This document shows positions 26,359 through 40,825 of a stretch of DNA of 64,000 bases, in pieces. Both the position numbers and the translations under genes were made by a program. This DNA comes from Pelecanus crispus (Eukaryota > Chordata > Aves > Pelecaniformes > Pelecanidae), in assembly GCF_030463565.1 (NCBI RefSeq), contig NC_134662.1, forward strand, positions 3,162,001 through 3,226,000. The letters are read 5' to 3'. The notes under the pieces were generated by a model. It saw nothing but the letters and a program-made list of their open reading frames with translations, was not told the origin of the DNA and ran no database searches. How positions within the stretch are numbered: position 1 is the stretch's first letter; every line of letters starts with the position of its first letter.

Positions 26359-29300
26359 AAAGTGGAGTGGAATGAATGGAGTAGAAGAATGACGCAGCCT
26401 GGCAGTCACCCACGTAAATGACCTTTTGGTATAAGACCTTGCCGCCATCTTAATCCGAGTTCTGTAAGATCACGGAGCCTGCCTCCCCTGTCTCCAAGAT
26501 GCAAAGCCCTTTAAACTTTTTGGAAACATTTTACTTTAAAAAAAAAAAAATCCACAAAAGAAGCCAAGAATAGCACTTTTCAGGAGAGGTTCCAGTGTGT
26601 TTCAATAATGGTCTGTGGAGAGCTATTAAGTAGTGCAAATAGATACCATGTTTTCTCTTAGTAAGTTAAGAGCATCCTGTAGTCCATTAGTCACCAGCCC
26701 AGAGAGAGATATATTTTTTGTTTAAATTATAATCCCTTCCCCTAACTTGCTGCTGGCCAGCACTGAGACATTTTGCTTTAAACTGCACACCCAGCTTCTT
26801 CCATGCAGACATTACAACAGCCATTGCCCCAGGGAATAACTAATACAGGCAATGAAAAGAGTGCATTTTCATCCTTTCTATAGGCAGTCTATGTTTCTTC
26901 CTGAAAATACCAAGTGCCCCCCGGTCTAGGCACCTCTTCCAGCCTTGATCGCCTCAGTTAATTCATTGCCAGTTCCTCTTATTAACTCACACTGAACCAT
27001 TCCTACGAGTAAATGCCATGGGTTTTTTCCTGATTTTTTCTGTCTCGGTTTGTAAGGCACTCTGATAACTTTGAAAGAGGGTCCCATATGGCATGGCAGC
27101 CTCCACAGAACCTTCTTATGAGCATCTTCTCATATCAACGCACACACACCAAAAAGGTCTGGTTTTAAGAAGGAGCCTTACTGACAGGAAAGTTTTTCAC
27201 GCCTTGTCTTTATATTGATTTCATGACACTGGACAATCATTCACTATTAATACCTCCTATTGCGGAGACAAGCTGCTAAATGTTTGAAATCTCCTACTTG
27301 CCGTCCCTGGGTAATGAGGGTCTCATCTATAATCATACCTGCCTGGGAGAAACCCAGGTGGAAAATGCTGCAGATGTGGAGGCAGGACACTGTGTCTGGG
27401 TTCAGCTTCTCAGTTAGCCAAGAGATGCAGATGTGATATTGAGACTCTTGAAATTTGTATTTTGGACTCATGAGGATTCTGTGAGCAAAAGAGGGAAGAA
27501 AATTTAAGAAACAACTATCTGGCCAAAATAATTTTGAAACTCCTGATTTCACCAGAGCCAGCTAACAAACTCTCTCAAATGCATCAGGTAAGACCCCTTG
27601 CAGACAACTGCAGATGAAGAATTACCTGCATATTTCACCACTTACGGAATATTTTAAGCCTGGCAACCCCAACCCACGGCTCTTTGAAATTACAACCGCT
27701 TCACTCGGCTCTGAAACCCCCTGGAGAACAATTCTGGCAAAGCAAGATTTTCCTCAAGATAGGGATGTCTCCTCTGTATACATAAAGTTCCTCTTTTTTC
27801 CTTTCAGTGAATAAAACCGCTACAGATGAGATCTTTATTTTCTTGAATGCTACAAAGGATCACCGAGTATGCTTTCTAACGTTACTTCTCATTTGATATA
27901 TGTTTCTCTCACGCCCTTCTGTCACGGATGTATTTACCGACCAGATCTTTGCATGAAAAAGAGAGCACTGCATCCACAGCATTAACCCTAGAAGCTGAAG
28001 ATGATAAAAACTCCATATTCTGTCTCACCGGCATGTTAATAATAAGCACCAAGCAAGCATCGACCTCCACAGCTTTCTAGAAATTTCATTATGAGCCAGT
28101 TATTGACAAAGCGAATTCTGTGCTACAAGAAAAAAACAGCACTTCAGGTTTTTTGGAGTTTAGGTTTTATGCCAGTAACACCTCCCTGCAAAAGGCATTC
28201 TGTCCTAAGCTTTCCAAACAGTCAGCAGACATCTGTTTCAAGACAGAAGCAGCAGTCAGAAATTTTCAAACATTGATGTGTTAACCCGATCTGCAAAGCT
28301 GGGTATCCTTCTTCACACATGGTCTGTCAGATGGACTAAACGAGCCCACTGAAGTTAACAAAGGACTCTTCCGATCAAATTAATTTTAGCTCAGACTATG
28401 AACAATCACAAATCTCCTTGTAGTACAAGTATGTGAGTTCACTATCTCCCACTGATAATACTTAAACCTAGATTTTCCTTTTTTTCTTTTGAGACTGTTT
28501 TTATGCATTTAGATAAAAAAAAAAAATCTGCTATGCTTTCCACAAAAGAATGCAGTGCAGTTGGACACTGAAAGGGAAGCTTACAATTATATAATGAACA
28601 AAACTGATGGAACGTTTAATAATGTTTTAGAAGTACAGCTCTAGAAACCTTTTATGCACCTGTAGTTACTGAACACTGCAGTGATAAATGTTCACAACAT
28701 CACGGAAAATACTGCTGTTAGGGAACACGTGGACATGAAAAATTAGAAACCTTGATTACGTTTAGTCTTGGGACCTGAAGAAATAGACTGCTTCTTGATC
28801 CTCAGCAGTAACCATACCAGAAGAATGTGGGGTTTGGTGGTTTTGTTGTTTTGGGTTTTTTTCCAAAGAAAAGACACCGTGTCTACATTTTCAGAAAAAC
28901 TACAGAATGTGCAGACCTGAAGATGAAACTTCATAGTTTTTCAAGTAATTCCTTCAGGGCAAGGTTAAGAGCTCAGCTGTGAAAAGGACAGATTACCAAT
29001 TTCATTTCAAGATACGAAGGAAGTCATTTGTTTGAATACAAAAGTCAATTTGTAACTTCTTTGAAACAATTTTTCAAAAAGTGCACTTTCTGATAGAGCA
29101 CTCTAAGTAGTATGCACTATATTTTAATTTTTAACAAAATTTTATGAGTGTATAATTTTTATGGTCCTGGATGGATGGATGTCTACATGTCTTTTCAACA
29201 TAGAAAAGAACCTGCAACCCGTAATGGATAAACTACAGCTAAATGTAAAAAGTGCATTTTTATAGCAACAACAACAAAACAGTATCATTAACTTCTTTCA

Positions 29301-31150
29301 GATGGTGATTTTGGATGCTACTTGAAACCAAAGTAGCTACAAATTCTTTGACAGAAACAAAGAACAAATCAAGTTGGCAGTGTCCCTTTACCAAATCCGG
29401 AGCAACATATCCAAAGTTAGATGTTGATAGACCTGCACCGGCTTCAAACAAAATCAGATCTACACAACACCAAATTACTGCATTCGTCTTTAGAAGATCA
29501 TAACAAATTTGGATCTGCCTCGCAGCGGAGGCGAGAGATTGACAGTGACTCCCAAGGACAGCTCATGAAAGTTTCGGAGCCTGCAGACAGATGATATAAG
29601 TGCATTGGTGGGGAGCTGCCAACCAGTGGCTTAAAGCCAAGGACTTACCTTACACAAAAGTCGAGCAGTGACAATAGACCAAGCAGAAAGCTGAGGTGAC
29701 TGAAGCCATTTTACAAATTTCTTTGCCAGTTCCTTAAAGAGAGCTGCTCTCAAAGCCTATTTGCGAAAGGGTTTACCAGCCGAGCTCTACGTTTCCACTG
29801 GAGATGCAGTTTATAAGAGAAATATGCTATACCAGAAAAAAAAAAAAAAAAAAAAAAAATGTTGCTAGTGAAAGTGCATTTACATTAGGACTTTTGCCAG
29901 TATATATACATATGTTTAAAAAATAAAATTAAATAAATGCCATCCTTTTAGCAATACTGCTATACTGGTCGATGTTCCGAATGTACACCAGGCCTTGTTT
30001 CTGCCTCATAAAAACATCTCCGAAGGATAAATATTTTGACTTATGAATGCACTGTATTATATCAAAGAGCAGGTATTATCAACAACATTTTTCTGGTTTT
30101 GGATTCTACCTTTCATGAGATTTTCTCATGGTGAATCCAGGGATAGCCACATTTTAGCTGCAGAAAAATTTATTTTACACCCATGATAGCATATTCACAA
30201 AAATCATGGTATTCTTTCTGATAGTCTAATTAATGGCTGAATTTCAACATTCACCCAGCGTCAGCCTACAAACTGAAAAATCAGATCCCTTCCTGTACAG
30301 CTGATGACAGCCTAGGAAATACCTTCCCGTCTCTACAAGGCAGTCACAGGACTTGGCCTGGCCTTCGGAAATGCAGGCGCTTGTCACTGCATCATGCAGC
30401 AACCATCAGATTTATATGCTTAAACTACTTAGTTTTGGCACATGTAGGAATCATCCAGATTTGGGACTGCCCAGTAATTTTCATTTTGATTCACAAGGAA
30501 GACACAGGAAATAAAACTGAGATGCTGCTGTATATTCAAGTTGGATAATTAATACAATTTCTTCTGTACAGTACTGTGTAAATGTGAGTGGATATTTAGA
30601 GCATACCTCATTGCAATTTTTCCATCTATTTTTTCCAAAGATTATGTGCTTACAGATGTGCATACACATGTATGAGAAAACCCAAGTGGTAAAGGTTTTA
30701 AAAGCAACACATCTTCAATTTTACATATCTAGGGATGAAAAAACAAAAGCGTTAATGAAATGCTGGTGGCAATAAGCTCAGATTGGCCTGACAGTAGGTA
30801 AAATGTACAGGCAAAATTGCTATAAATACAAAAGCACATGTTTTCTCTTTTGTATTTCCATATTTACTGGCAGTCAAAAATACAGCATGCTACTGGTAAA
30901 GTGAATTTTAAAAAGTCACCATGACAATATAACATAATCTATCTCAGTTTTTTTTTCCTTTGTAGTGGGCCCTTTTAACCCAAACCTACATGTAAAAATG
31001 CGTGAACTGTCATTTTTCTAAAGTGTTTGTAATTAGGTGGTTTATGCTAGAAGACATAGATTGCTGTTAAGTATGTATTATTATTTTTGCTTTGTATTAT
31101 TCCATAAGAATCTGTGGATATTCAATTAAAATGAGACTAATCCTTACGCA
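26359..31150 (+). other. ATCAY: Probable long 3' UTR of ATCAY (3' end not fixed)
   Basis: AT-rich sequence follows the ATCAY stop codon with no recognised transposon and no coding signal. Possible poly(A) signals are AATAAA at 27810-27815, overlapping AATAAA copies at about 29920-29936, AATAAA near 30510 and ATTAAA near 31125. Neuronal genes often use several such sites. A 24-base A run lies at 29836-29859. The end I give is a guess at the furthest likely site. Confidence 0.45.
29836..29859 (+). repeat. Poly-A tract of 24 bases
   Basis: An uninterrupted A run in the presumed ATCAY 3' UTR. No retroposed gene body lies directly upstream, so it is probably a simple repeat. Confidence 0.9.
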
Positions 31151-34100
31151 AAAATGCATACCCCTCTTTTTATCAGTATCTTTTATTTAGACTTTGGCTC
31201 CATATGGAAAACATGATGAAAACTTTTTTCAGATGCTATTCCCTTGAATAGGGTAAGTCAAAGTCCTCCCTGGCAATCATGATACTGCAAAAGGAACCTC
31301 TTGGAATGTTTTTACTAAAATAACTTCTATTCTACCAGTATGGCATATGATCTCTCCAAGTTTCACTCGGTGTTATGCTTTAGAAGAGAGTCATGGAAAA
31401 ATTGCTTCCCTTGGGTTTCTATCAACCTGTACAGAACCACATTTGTCTCAGGTTTTTTAATCTCACATTATTTCTACGTATCTTTTTTATACTCAAATTG
31501 ATTAAATGATTGGGAATTAAATTGTAAACACACACACACAAAAAACCAAACCCAAAGTCACTTAAACAGGGGTGAAAAAAGCCCCAACCCATTATAAGCA
31601 AGTACTTTTACAGGAAAATGCCTGAGATGTCTAATTTGAGTGGGTTTTAGTTAGGTTATTAACATATTTCAATTAAGGAATTGTACGCATGAATACATAC
31701 AAGTCTAATCCTATAACAAGCATTACTGTATTCATGCTGTGAAATAATCCATTCAGGGGATTCATATTAGTTTAAATAAGTATATATTCGTAGGGCTACA
31801 CTTTTGCTGTGTGTATGTATGAAAGCAGATTTTTTTGCAATGATTTTATTTTCACCAAAAAACCTCTACCCCAATCATATTAGTATCGACAACTTTTTTT
31901 TCTGCTCATCCTCTCTGATTTTTTGTTAAATTTATATACAAAAATTTGTAGAAGGAAATGCAACACTATGTCTCAAATATTAAATCTGTGGGGACAATAA
32001 CAATGCAGGGACCTGTTGTTCCAGGGGCGTAACAGTAGTATGCAGCTAACTCCAGGCAGCCTACTATAAAATCCTGTATTTACTTGCTTTTGCAGCGCCT
32101 CTGATGTAGGCACATGTTTTTAGGTTATGAACAGAACAGTTCTAAAATAATTCAAGTGGCCTTGCACCAAAAGGCCACCAGCATCAGAGGCGCGTCGTGA
32201 AGGAATCTGTCAATGAGGACAAAAACGGAGCCGGGGGTCTTGGCTGAGGTATGCCAAACCCCAGCTCTAAGCACGAAGAATGCAACCAACACAGCAGACG
32301 AAGTTCAAAAGCTCATCGTGTTATGACTACACCATGCCACAAGAAATAGGATTAGCTGCTACCCTACCAAAGCAACAAAGTTTCCCAGTCAGAAGACAAG
32401 ATGTCCTTCCTCAAAAGAAAACATACCCTTTAATCACCCGTCACTGTAGTTTTCCATTAGCCATATTATATTCCTCTAGTTGACTGATTGCAATTTTATG
32501 TTATTATTGTCATTTAGCAGTCTTTAAAAGCTAAGAATATTCCCTAGAAGAGACATTTTAAAAGTCCTCTGCAGCAAACTGGCTGCCATTTAAAAGATAG
32601 AGAAGAGAGGCACTAAAAAACCCCCAGAATCTTGTAAATATATTAAGATTACATCATTGGTTTGAGGGGTTTTGGCAGAATGGGAGAGAAAAGTTAAAGA
32701 TTAACTGTTCACTGCTCTTGTCACCACTTAATTTACCTGTGCTACGTTTTTCTTAAGTGCCTATCTGCAAACCTCTGCTGCAGCACTCTGTGTTGGATGC
32801 GTTGCTAGTCCTGTGAATCAGCTCCGCTCAGAAGATAGCAGGTATCTGCGGTACCTTTCAGTGGATGTAAGAGTTGGGACCCTTACTCCACTTGTTCTCG
32901 ACTGGACCTGTGGTCCAGGTGTATTTATATTCCTTTTAACCAAGATGGTGGCACCTGTGATTCAGATCAATAGCAGACCACCAGGTAAATTTTCTGGAAA
33001 TTTTTCTAATGAAAGTTTAGATGCTATAAACTCCATCAACTGCACAGTTAGTTTTCATGGCTCATTTTCTTTGAATTAGGTGCCTAAAACCCACCTAAAC
33101 TGCATGCTGCCTTTGTGAATCTCACATTTACTCCACAATCAGCTCTAATTTTAAGGCAGAAAAAACCGTAACATCACCATATTGCATGATTTAAAAATAT
33201 TAAAAAAGCTTGTCTTTCCTCCAAAACATACAATCACTTACCACCTAGACCTCACTTTTGCAGCTTGAATGAAAAGTCAGTATTTTCCCACTCCTTCCTG
33301 GTACTGAAACCTCTTCTGTCACAAGAGTTGTGAGCTAAACTGTCACCCAAGTGGAAATCTCTTCTCCCACATGTGCATTATGCGACCGTTCTTCTCCTCA
33401 AAATGACTGAGGTTTCCGAATGAAGCAATATTCAAGAACGTGCTAATTACGGCACAGACTATGCTGAGGCGTTTGCCATCATTGCTAATCGTGATGTGCC
33501 ACAGATAGAAACCAAGATTCCCAGCTTAAAGCAATTAGAGTCTTCTCCAAACAATTAACCTCAACACTAGGGATGATATTCATCTCACCTAATTTTATCA
33601 ACCTAAAAATTAGATACGGAGTCTAAATTAGTTTTAAGTTCCCTCTACAGTCGATGAAAAGAGAGGTGATTTCACCTGTCTTGGGATGGGATGAATCACT
33701 CTGTGGTGACTCCGCTCTCTCTCCACTGGTAAGAGATGTAGCTAAATATCTAGCTTTACACTACACACGTATCTTTTAGACTGCCAGTTACATGAATCAC
33801 AACCTAGGGGCGGAAAATGAAGCAATAATGCAAGTGAAAAAGAGAGAAAGCTATAGAATGTTCCTTCCTTTTTTAGCGCAGGGGAGGTTAGCACTTTGAT
33901 CATTCAACTTGTCACCTTGGGTTAACTTCTCGGGATGTTTGAGACTTTTTGTGTACTCGATCTTTTGTTTAACAATCTAATATGATCAAAAGCAGTCAGT
34001 TTCCCTGAGTAACATAAGACTGGAGATTAACAAGGGAATGCTAGCTGAAGAGCTGAGTTTTGAGAAGAGATTTGAAGCAGGAGAGAAAGCCAATACATTC

Positions 34101-37100
34101 CAGTTAAAATTCATTTTAGATTGGTTCTATTTTTTTTAGTCCATCAGCCACAATGGAAAACTCAGCCTCTAGATAAAAGTTAATAATGCCCAAATGAGAG
34201 TTGTAAGAATAAGATTTCATACCTCAAATGGAAAGAAAAGAGAAATTACGGGTAGGGATTGGACAATATTGCTCATACGTGCTCAGAACATAGCTTTGAG
34301 AAAAACTAATTCTGGGAGCACTTGAACTAAAGACTGACTGGGCCTGAATGTAAAGATGTTGACGCCTCCTGTTACTGTAAGCCAGCAGCACTGCATCAAA
34401 ATAAACTTTGATTCTGTTCTCAGTGTCCTCCATCCTGCCCCAAACAACCTACAGTGTCCCAAATCCGGATAACTCCTCACATCAGGCAAAGGACAGTCTG
34501 TATTCTTGCATTATGTTACTCCACTTTAACATTTTTTTCATTCTTTAAATGCCAAAAATTTCTACTCCCTTATTTCTTGTGGTTTGATTGTTATTAGTAC
34601 ATCATACTGCAGTCAAATAAATCAAGGTTAATGATTAATAATTCTACCACCATGAACATTGCTCAGGAATTGTTCTGAACTCCAAATATAGCCTCTTTGA
34701 AAAGATTACATCCACAAAAATCCATTTTAAGGAACATTTCTTAAAATCCATTTGAAGAATTTAAAGGCTGTCAGCCCTTTCTGTTTGTGTGTTACAACAC
34801 AGTCATTACATGATAAATGGAAAATACTCTTTTACACAGAGCACCTAGCTCATAGGTGTGTTAATTGTGCAGTGTTAAAATTCTTCTAATGTAGCTTGTC
34901 ACGTATGTCTATTTTTGTGGAATTTTTTCTCCAAAGCAAACTAAAAATATATTAGTTGTATAGATCTATAATCAAAACAGTGATTTTTTCCTAAACTCAC
35001 TATATCAAGCACCCAACTTATTTTAGCAAAAATTTACCAAAAACTATTAGCCCGAGGCACTCACTCAGCATGGGAAATTTCAATATGAACACAGTGTGTG
35101 TAACCGAGTTTTAATCTATTACAAAAAAAAAAAACCCAAAAAAACCTAAAACCAACAAACCTGGTAATGAAAATAACTGGTCTGTGCATGGTGTTGCTGT
35201 CACAAGTTTTGACTAAAATTGAAGATCGGTATCCTTTTCCTGTCTGTCTGCAACAACAAAAATAGTCTTACAAAATGTTAGGCATATCAGTAAATCTATC
35301 AAGAGAACTAAGTTTTTATTTAAAATGCCTCCTCAGCAGCTTAATTTATTCAGTGCAGACCATCTCCCTGCGCAGGATCTCTGTCCCCAAACCTTAGCCG
35401 TCTTCGAGTTACACGCATAGTCTAAGTTTGTGCGGTCCCTGTAGCGGCCTGTGGTCAACGGGTAGAGATAGGCACCTCCGGAGGATGCCTCAGCCCATCC
35501 ATCCCACCGTCAGCCATGGGAGATGGCTGAGCAGAATGAACCCCATCCTCAAGTTGACTCGGGTGGAGGTAAGAAATGATCTTCCTGTATCACTGGAACC
35601 ACACTCCCTGTACACTCCCTGTTTGGGCAGAACTGGTCTGGAAGCTCTTCCTGGCATCTCGCAGCTGTGGGAGAAGCGGCCTGGCCCCAGGCACCTCGGT
35701 GCCCCTGAAATGAGATCAAATATACAAGGACTAACACTGAGAGTGCACTGATTCCAGAAAACAGGATATAATTGTTCTGCTGTCCGATTTGGATCCCATA
35801 CCCACATTTCAGAGTGACCAGGAAGGCAAGCAGTTCGCTCCTAGTGAAGGGAGACTTTTGTTCTTTTTTTCAGCTACCTCTAGCCAAGGCAGACAAGGGG
35901 AGCACAAAAAGGCAGCATGGGCTCTGTTCTTAGCACAGCACTGAACATACTTAGCATGGCTATAAGTAAAGAGTAGCAACACAGGTATTAATGGCATCCA
36001 ACAGGAGAGAACCACAAAGAACGGAAGAAGAGAAGTGTGCATTCATTAACTCGCCTGCTATTTACAGCATTTCCTTTCTAAAATGCATTTGAAGTGTTAG
36101 CCCTGCACACCCGGCTGAGTGTACTCAATTTACCCCAGGGCTATACCTGGATAAGCAGCTACAACACACTGAAGCACCCTGATTTTTCATAAGTGTTATC
36201 GGAAGAAAGAGTGTATATAGAGTGTACACTATGTATATATCCTATATGAGGATTAGAACTGATATTCTGTTTCGTTAAAACAAAAGTCAAAATAACCCAA
36301 ATTGAAGCCAAAATAACTCAGAGGACAAGTTACCCATTGTAAACTCTATGGCAAGTGGCTTTCAAGGCTCAGGCTGAAAGGCTGAAGTCCAGAGTACGCT
36401 CAGTCCCGTGCGTCCGAGCAACACGGGATTGAAGCACACCCTGATGTTCTGACAGGGGCGGCACTGAAGCATCTCACAGGAACCAGTCATGAAGGAACCA
36501 GGATGGTGCGAGGAAGAGTCAGGAAGAAGCTGTGAAGGATTGCTAAGAATACAGAAAAGAGCAGAAAAATCTTTGGCAACTTTTAGAATTGGTAGAAACG
36601 TTTAAAAGAGACAGTTTACCCAGAAATGCACCCCACAGAGGTGGCATGGTAGGGGCAAACAACACACAAAAGCTAAAGAGAAAAACAGGAACCCTGTGGT
36701 TGCCTGCCTTTCTCCTCTCCCCAACCCCAGCTGAATCTTTGCCCTCTTGAGGCACCTTTTTATCAGCTATACCAATGCAAAGGGCTTCTCTATTTCCCCT
36801 TGTGAAATCCTGTTGGGACAGAGAGTTTCTCCCACGGGCAGGTGGAGCGTGGTGGACTGGGAGGATTGTAGCCTGGGAATTTCATAGATGCCAGGGTAGC
36901 AAGGGCCACAGCATAGGGAAGCCTCAAAATCTGCCTCAAAACCCAAGAGCTGGCTTAGCCCTACCAACCTCAGAATGAAGCAGCATGGGGGAGGACGAGC
37001 TTTTAACAGCAAGAAAAGGAAAACTTCCCTCTGTTGTCTGTATATTACCTATTCAGACTGATTGTGAAGAGTCTGTCAAACATACCTGAAAAACTGTCAG

Positions 37101-40100
37101 AATATTTTGGAGCGCTGGATGAATCATCACACATTAGCAACATGCCTTACAGCTCAGCTTCTTCACTGTGGGTTTGCTGCAAAAAGCTCAAACACTTATT
37201 TCATGCCTTATTCATTCTCCGTCCTTCTTCATTTTCCAAACTACCTTCAAGTTTTGCTTACTTCCTCTCTTCTCATCCATCAGTACAAACTACACTGGCC
37301 AAAAGATTCAACTGAGTGGGGAGCAAGATTAGATATTATCTCTCCTAGAATATAAACCAGAGAGTTAAGAACTGGGATTCTGTTAGTTTTTAAAAGTGCT
37401 TCTAATCCATTGCTACTGACTATACAATTTATAGCAACACACAGATCAGGACTAACTAATTTAACAATGTCACACATCTACAAGCACATGCCAGCTGTCA
37501 AATGGCACTAGAAATGTCTGGCGTCTTTTTAAAAAATTATCCCTGGAATTACTGCAATTGTTACCTGGCACCACATGGATACAAAATAGAAGCATTTCTT
37601 GCATATCTTACTCCTTTTTGCCTCTATATCCACTAATCCCATGAAACAAATTCCTCATGTAGACCAGTGAAACCCAAAGAGGATCCTTTCTTACAGCATC
37701 GTGGTCACCAGCTCCAAAGGGCTCCAATCAGGAAGTTTGGGAAGTGCAGCGTGGGGAGTGAAACAACTGCAGAACCTGATACTTTGGGAACTGAGAATTT
37801 AAGAGTAATTTCTCCATCTCTGATTGGACTTCTTCAGTAATGAGCTGGCTGCCTCTGGGCTCCAATTTTCACTTCCCACATGGTCTTCTCTTAATCTGTT
37901 CCTTGTACACTTACCTTCTTGTCCTTTCATTCAGGCCCCATCGCTTTTCCTTCCCTCTAGAATATTTTTTCCAGGTTAATCCCATATCCCCAAAGTAATG
38001 ATATACTGAAATGTTTTCATCTGTACTGTTCTTGCGTGCCCAGCTGCTTCTGCCCAATCCCATCTTGTCTAAATTCTCAGAGTGTGACCGGCCTGCTATT
38101 CCCTCTCTGCCCGCTCCATGGGACCGCAGACCCTCTGCCACCAAGGGCAGCCGTGGGATCAGCTGCAGCAGTGGCAGAAAACGTCACCACTGGCGGTGGC
38201 AGCTCCTGGCTGCGAGCCACTCTGCATACCATCGTGACAAGATGCCAGCTAGTTAAGCATTATACTATTTAACCTTGTTATTCTACTAGCCTAATTTTCC
38301 TTACTATTAGCTGTTGTAGTTACTGGCAGTTAACAGGAAAGTACCATTCCGTTGATGTTCTCTCCCCCGTTTTTGTTTAAAGCAAAAGGCTACCTTCCTC
38401 TAGAGGGGATATGACAGCTTTTGCGTTGTCAAGACACAAGCAACTTCCAAAGCCTTGAAGAAAGACTCCCTCTGGAAAGAATAAATAAACCCAGGATTTA
38501 AAAATTCACAACTGAAAATTACTCTCATTCCTTTGCCTGGTCTTTCACTAGCTGGCACGCCGTCTCACCCAGCCCTCTCCCCCAGGTCTCGAGCGGAAGG
38601 AACCTTGGCATAACCTTGCTCATACCATAAACAATGTCTCATGATTAGTGAAGGATTTAAATTCTGAATTAAAGTTTACGAACAAATGAGTCATATTCTG
38701 CAACAGAAAGGTCAGTGGACACACAGAAACTAAACTATCCCAGGGAAGTGATATCATGACAGCTCCATATTAAACTGGCTTCTGCCAAATTTATCTTACT
38801 TTTAACAAAGAAGATTACTATTAAACTTTTAGTAACCATTAGTATTCTAAAAATAATGTAAACAGAGGGAACATTTTCTATCTTTGATTGAAGCACACTG
38901 TTGAATGGTATTTGTATTAGTAAAGTGTCAAGTAGATAACGTATCTGCAGGATAAACAAGCCCCAAAAAAAGGAAGTTTCAGATGACCAATGCATAACTC
39001 ACTGAGAAATGTGGCTAACATAACTTGCTAAAAAAAGCATTTATGAACACTTGGCATTTGCATAGACATATTTTTACGGGTTGGGTAAAGTCTGTTGTAG
39101 CTGGGAAGTATAACTGTCACCATTCGTTTCAGACAGTTTTTTGTACGAGGTCTTTTTTGTTCTTAGGGAAGCAGACAGCTGAAATGCCGGAGATCTCCAA
39201 ATACAGGCAGGCACATGCCACCACCTAAAGGAACAGCAAGTCTGAGGCCATTCAGGAATCTGAGAATTTGAGCTATGTGGGTGAATGCGATTTCACTGGA
39301 TGTTTGGTGCATGAGTATGAATACGGGCGATAGAAAAACCATGCCAAGTAGCTTAAAAACAAACTCAGGAAAAGCCAGACACATCCACAGGAGAGCTGAG
39401 GGATCATGAAGAAAAGGGTTAAAAAATGAGCTTTTATTTACACTGAGGGCTACATGGATGAGATTTGCAACTGTGAGCTTAAAAAAAAAAAACCCAAACA
39501 AAAAAAAAACCAAACAAAAAAAGTGCCTTCAAAAAAAACCCAACAAAAAACCCCATGTCTTCTGTCCTTCATTCCTCCGCTTTTCAGAAGAAACAGTTTT
39601 AACATTCTTTATAGAGATAGTGGGACTTCACTGTTCTGGAATTCGCTGATCCCAAACAACTCAGCCAAATACTTTAGTATTTGGAACTGCTGCTGCTACT
39701 GCCACAATTATTTTTTGTTTGCTATCTGTAGTAGAAAAGTATTGTTTCTCTTGATACATTTTAGGCCAAATACGCATTTTTTCAATGCAAAAACCCAACC
39801 TATATTTCTGGAGCACATTCATATTAGTAAATCCAACAGGGCAGAATACAATCTTCACTCACCTCGAGGATAGCATGTGCAAAAATATTTGGATTAGCAT
39901 GACTCCAGTGTAAAGAGGACTGGATCAGAGGTAGCTGAGACCAGTGTCCTCTTCCTAACTTTTATACAACTTCCGAGCCTCCCAGTTTTTCCCTAGCACG
40001 CCAGGTCAAATGTGGTAAAATAAACACTGAAGTAACACACTGTTTGCTTTCTTAACCAAGACACCTTCCCAGCTCATGGACAGAAGAGAAACACAATGAA

Positions 40101-40495
40101 GGGCATGAAAAATTTGAGCAGAGCGCTAATCTTAGGTCAAATTTTCAGTTGGTGTAAATTAGCATTGCTCCACTTCAGCGCACAATGGCACCAGCTGAGA
40201 GCCTGACTCGGTGACTCCACTGCAAATGGTGTGCTTAAAGGGGTGGGCAGCTGCTGGAAATCTGTGAGATTTCCCTGAGAGTCATGTCTCATTCATATTC
40301 AAGGATTTGAGCTCCAAATTTCTCTGGAGCGATCATTTTACGTAGCTACCTTGGAAACGATGATGAACGTTTAACCTGCAAGCGGTGTCTCCAGGAACAA
40401 GCAAATAGTGTACTGATGCTGACCATAAATAATAATTACAGTGGAAACACTGGCTGAGGTCTGTTTGTTAAACACAAGGAATTAAGACAGCATAA
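31151..40495. other. AT-rich intergenic region between ATCAY and NMRK2
   Basis: About 9 kb with no gene and no clear transposon. A-rich low-complexity tracts occur near 35121-35160 and 39480-39550 (runs of A broken by CCC). The piece around 35400-35830 is more GC-rich than its surroundings and looks repeat-like, but I could not assign it. Some of this region may hold enhancers of either neighbour; nothing in the sequence alone proves it. Confidence 0.5.
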
Positions 40496-40680
40496 TAGAC
40501 TGGAAAAGACCATTCACTACCATCCCATTCATATATTTACCAGGCTCTACCTTAAAACCAATTTATTTTCTTGCCTCCAGTATCTCCAGCAAGACTTCCA
40601 GAATCTTACACCTCTGACGGTTAATAATCTTCTGATTTGCAGACCATGTTTATTCATGATCAGCTCATTTTATCAAAGCA
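40496..40680 (-). repeat. Ancient CR1-like LINE remnant
   Basis: Read on the minus strand this resembles the 3' part of an old CR1. On the plus strand it shows the decayed order AGACTGGAAAAGACCATTC, ACCAGGCTCTACCTTAAAA, CAGCAAGACTTCCAGAATC and GATTTGCAGACCATGTTTAT. Divergence from young avian CR1 is high, so it predates the compound copies elsewhere in the window. Assignment is by remembered pattern only. Confidence 0.45.
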
Positions 40681-40710
40681 CTGGGCCTTGACCTTAAGGC
40701 TGATGAGCAT

Positions 40711-40825
40711 AAAACAGCTTTGTAGGGAAAAGTAACATCTTTTATTAGATCAACAGACATAGCTGGGGCGAGACAAACAAGATATTAGGCCATAAAACCC
40801 TTCTTCAGGCCTGAAATAGGGGCAG
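40711..40825 (-). repeat. Ancient amniote interspersed repeat fragment (family not named)
   Basis: On the minus strand it reads CTGAAGAAGGGT, then CTTGTTTGTCTCGCCC, then GTCTGTTGATCTAATAAAAG, then ATGTTACTTTTCC. This phrase order recurs in old interspersed repeats of reptiles and birds, but I cannot give the family name with confidence. It lies directly beside the old CR1 remnant. Confidence 0.4.

Noticed and set aside
32813-33079. 88-residue open frame in the intergenic region
   Set aside because: It lies in AT-rich DNA with no splice partners or known domain, and its length is within chance expectation.
35400-35830. GC-richer segment that looked like a transposon fragment
   Set aside because: No terminal repeats, target duplication or family motif could be recognised, so it is left unassigned.
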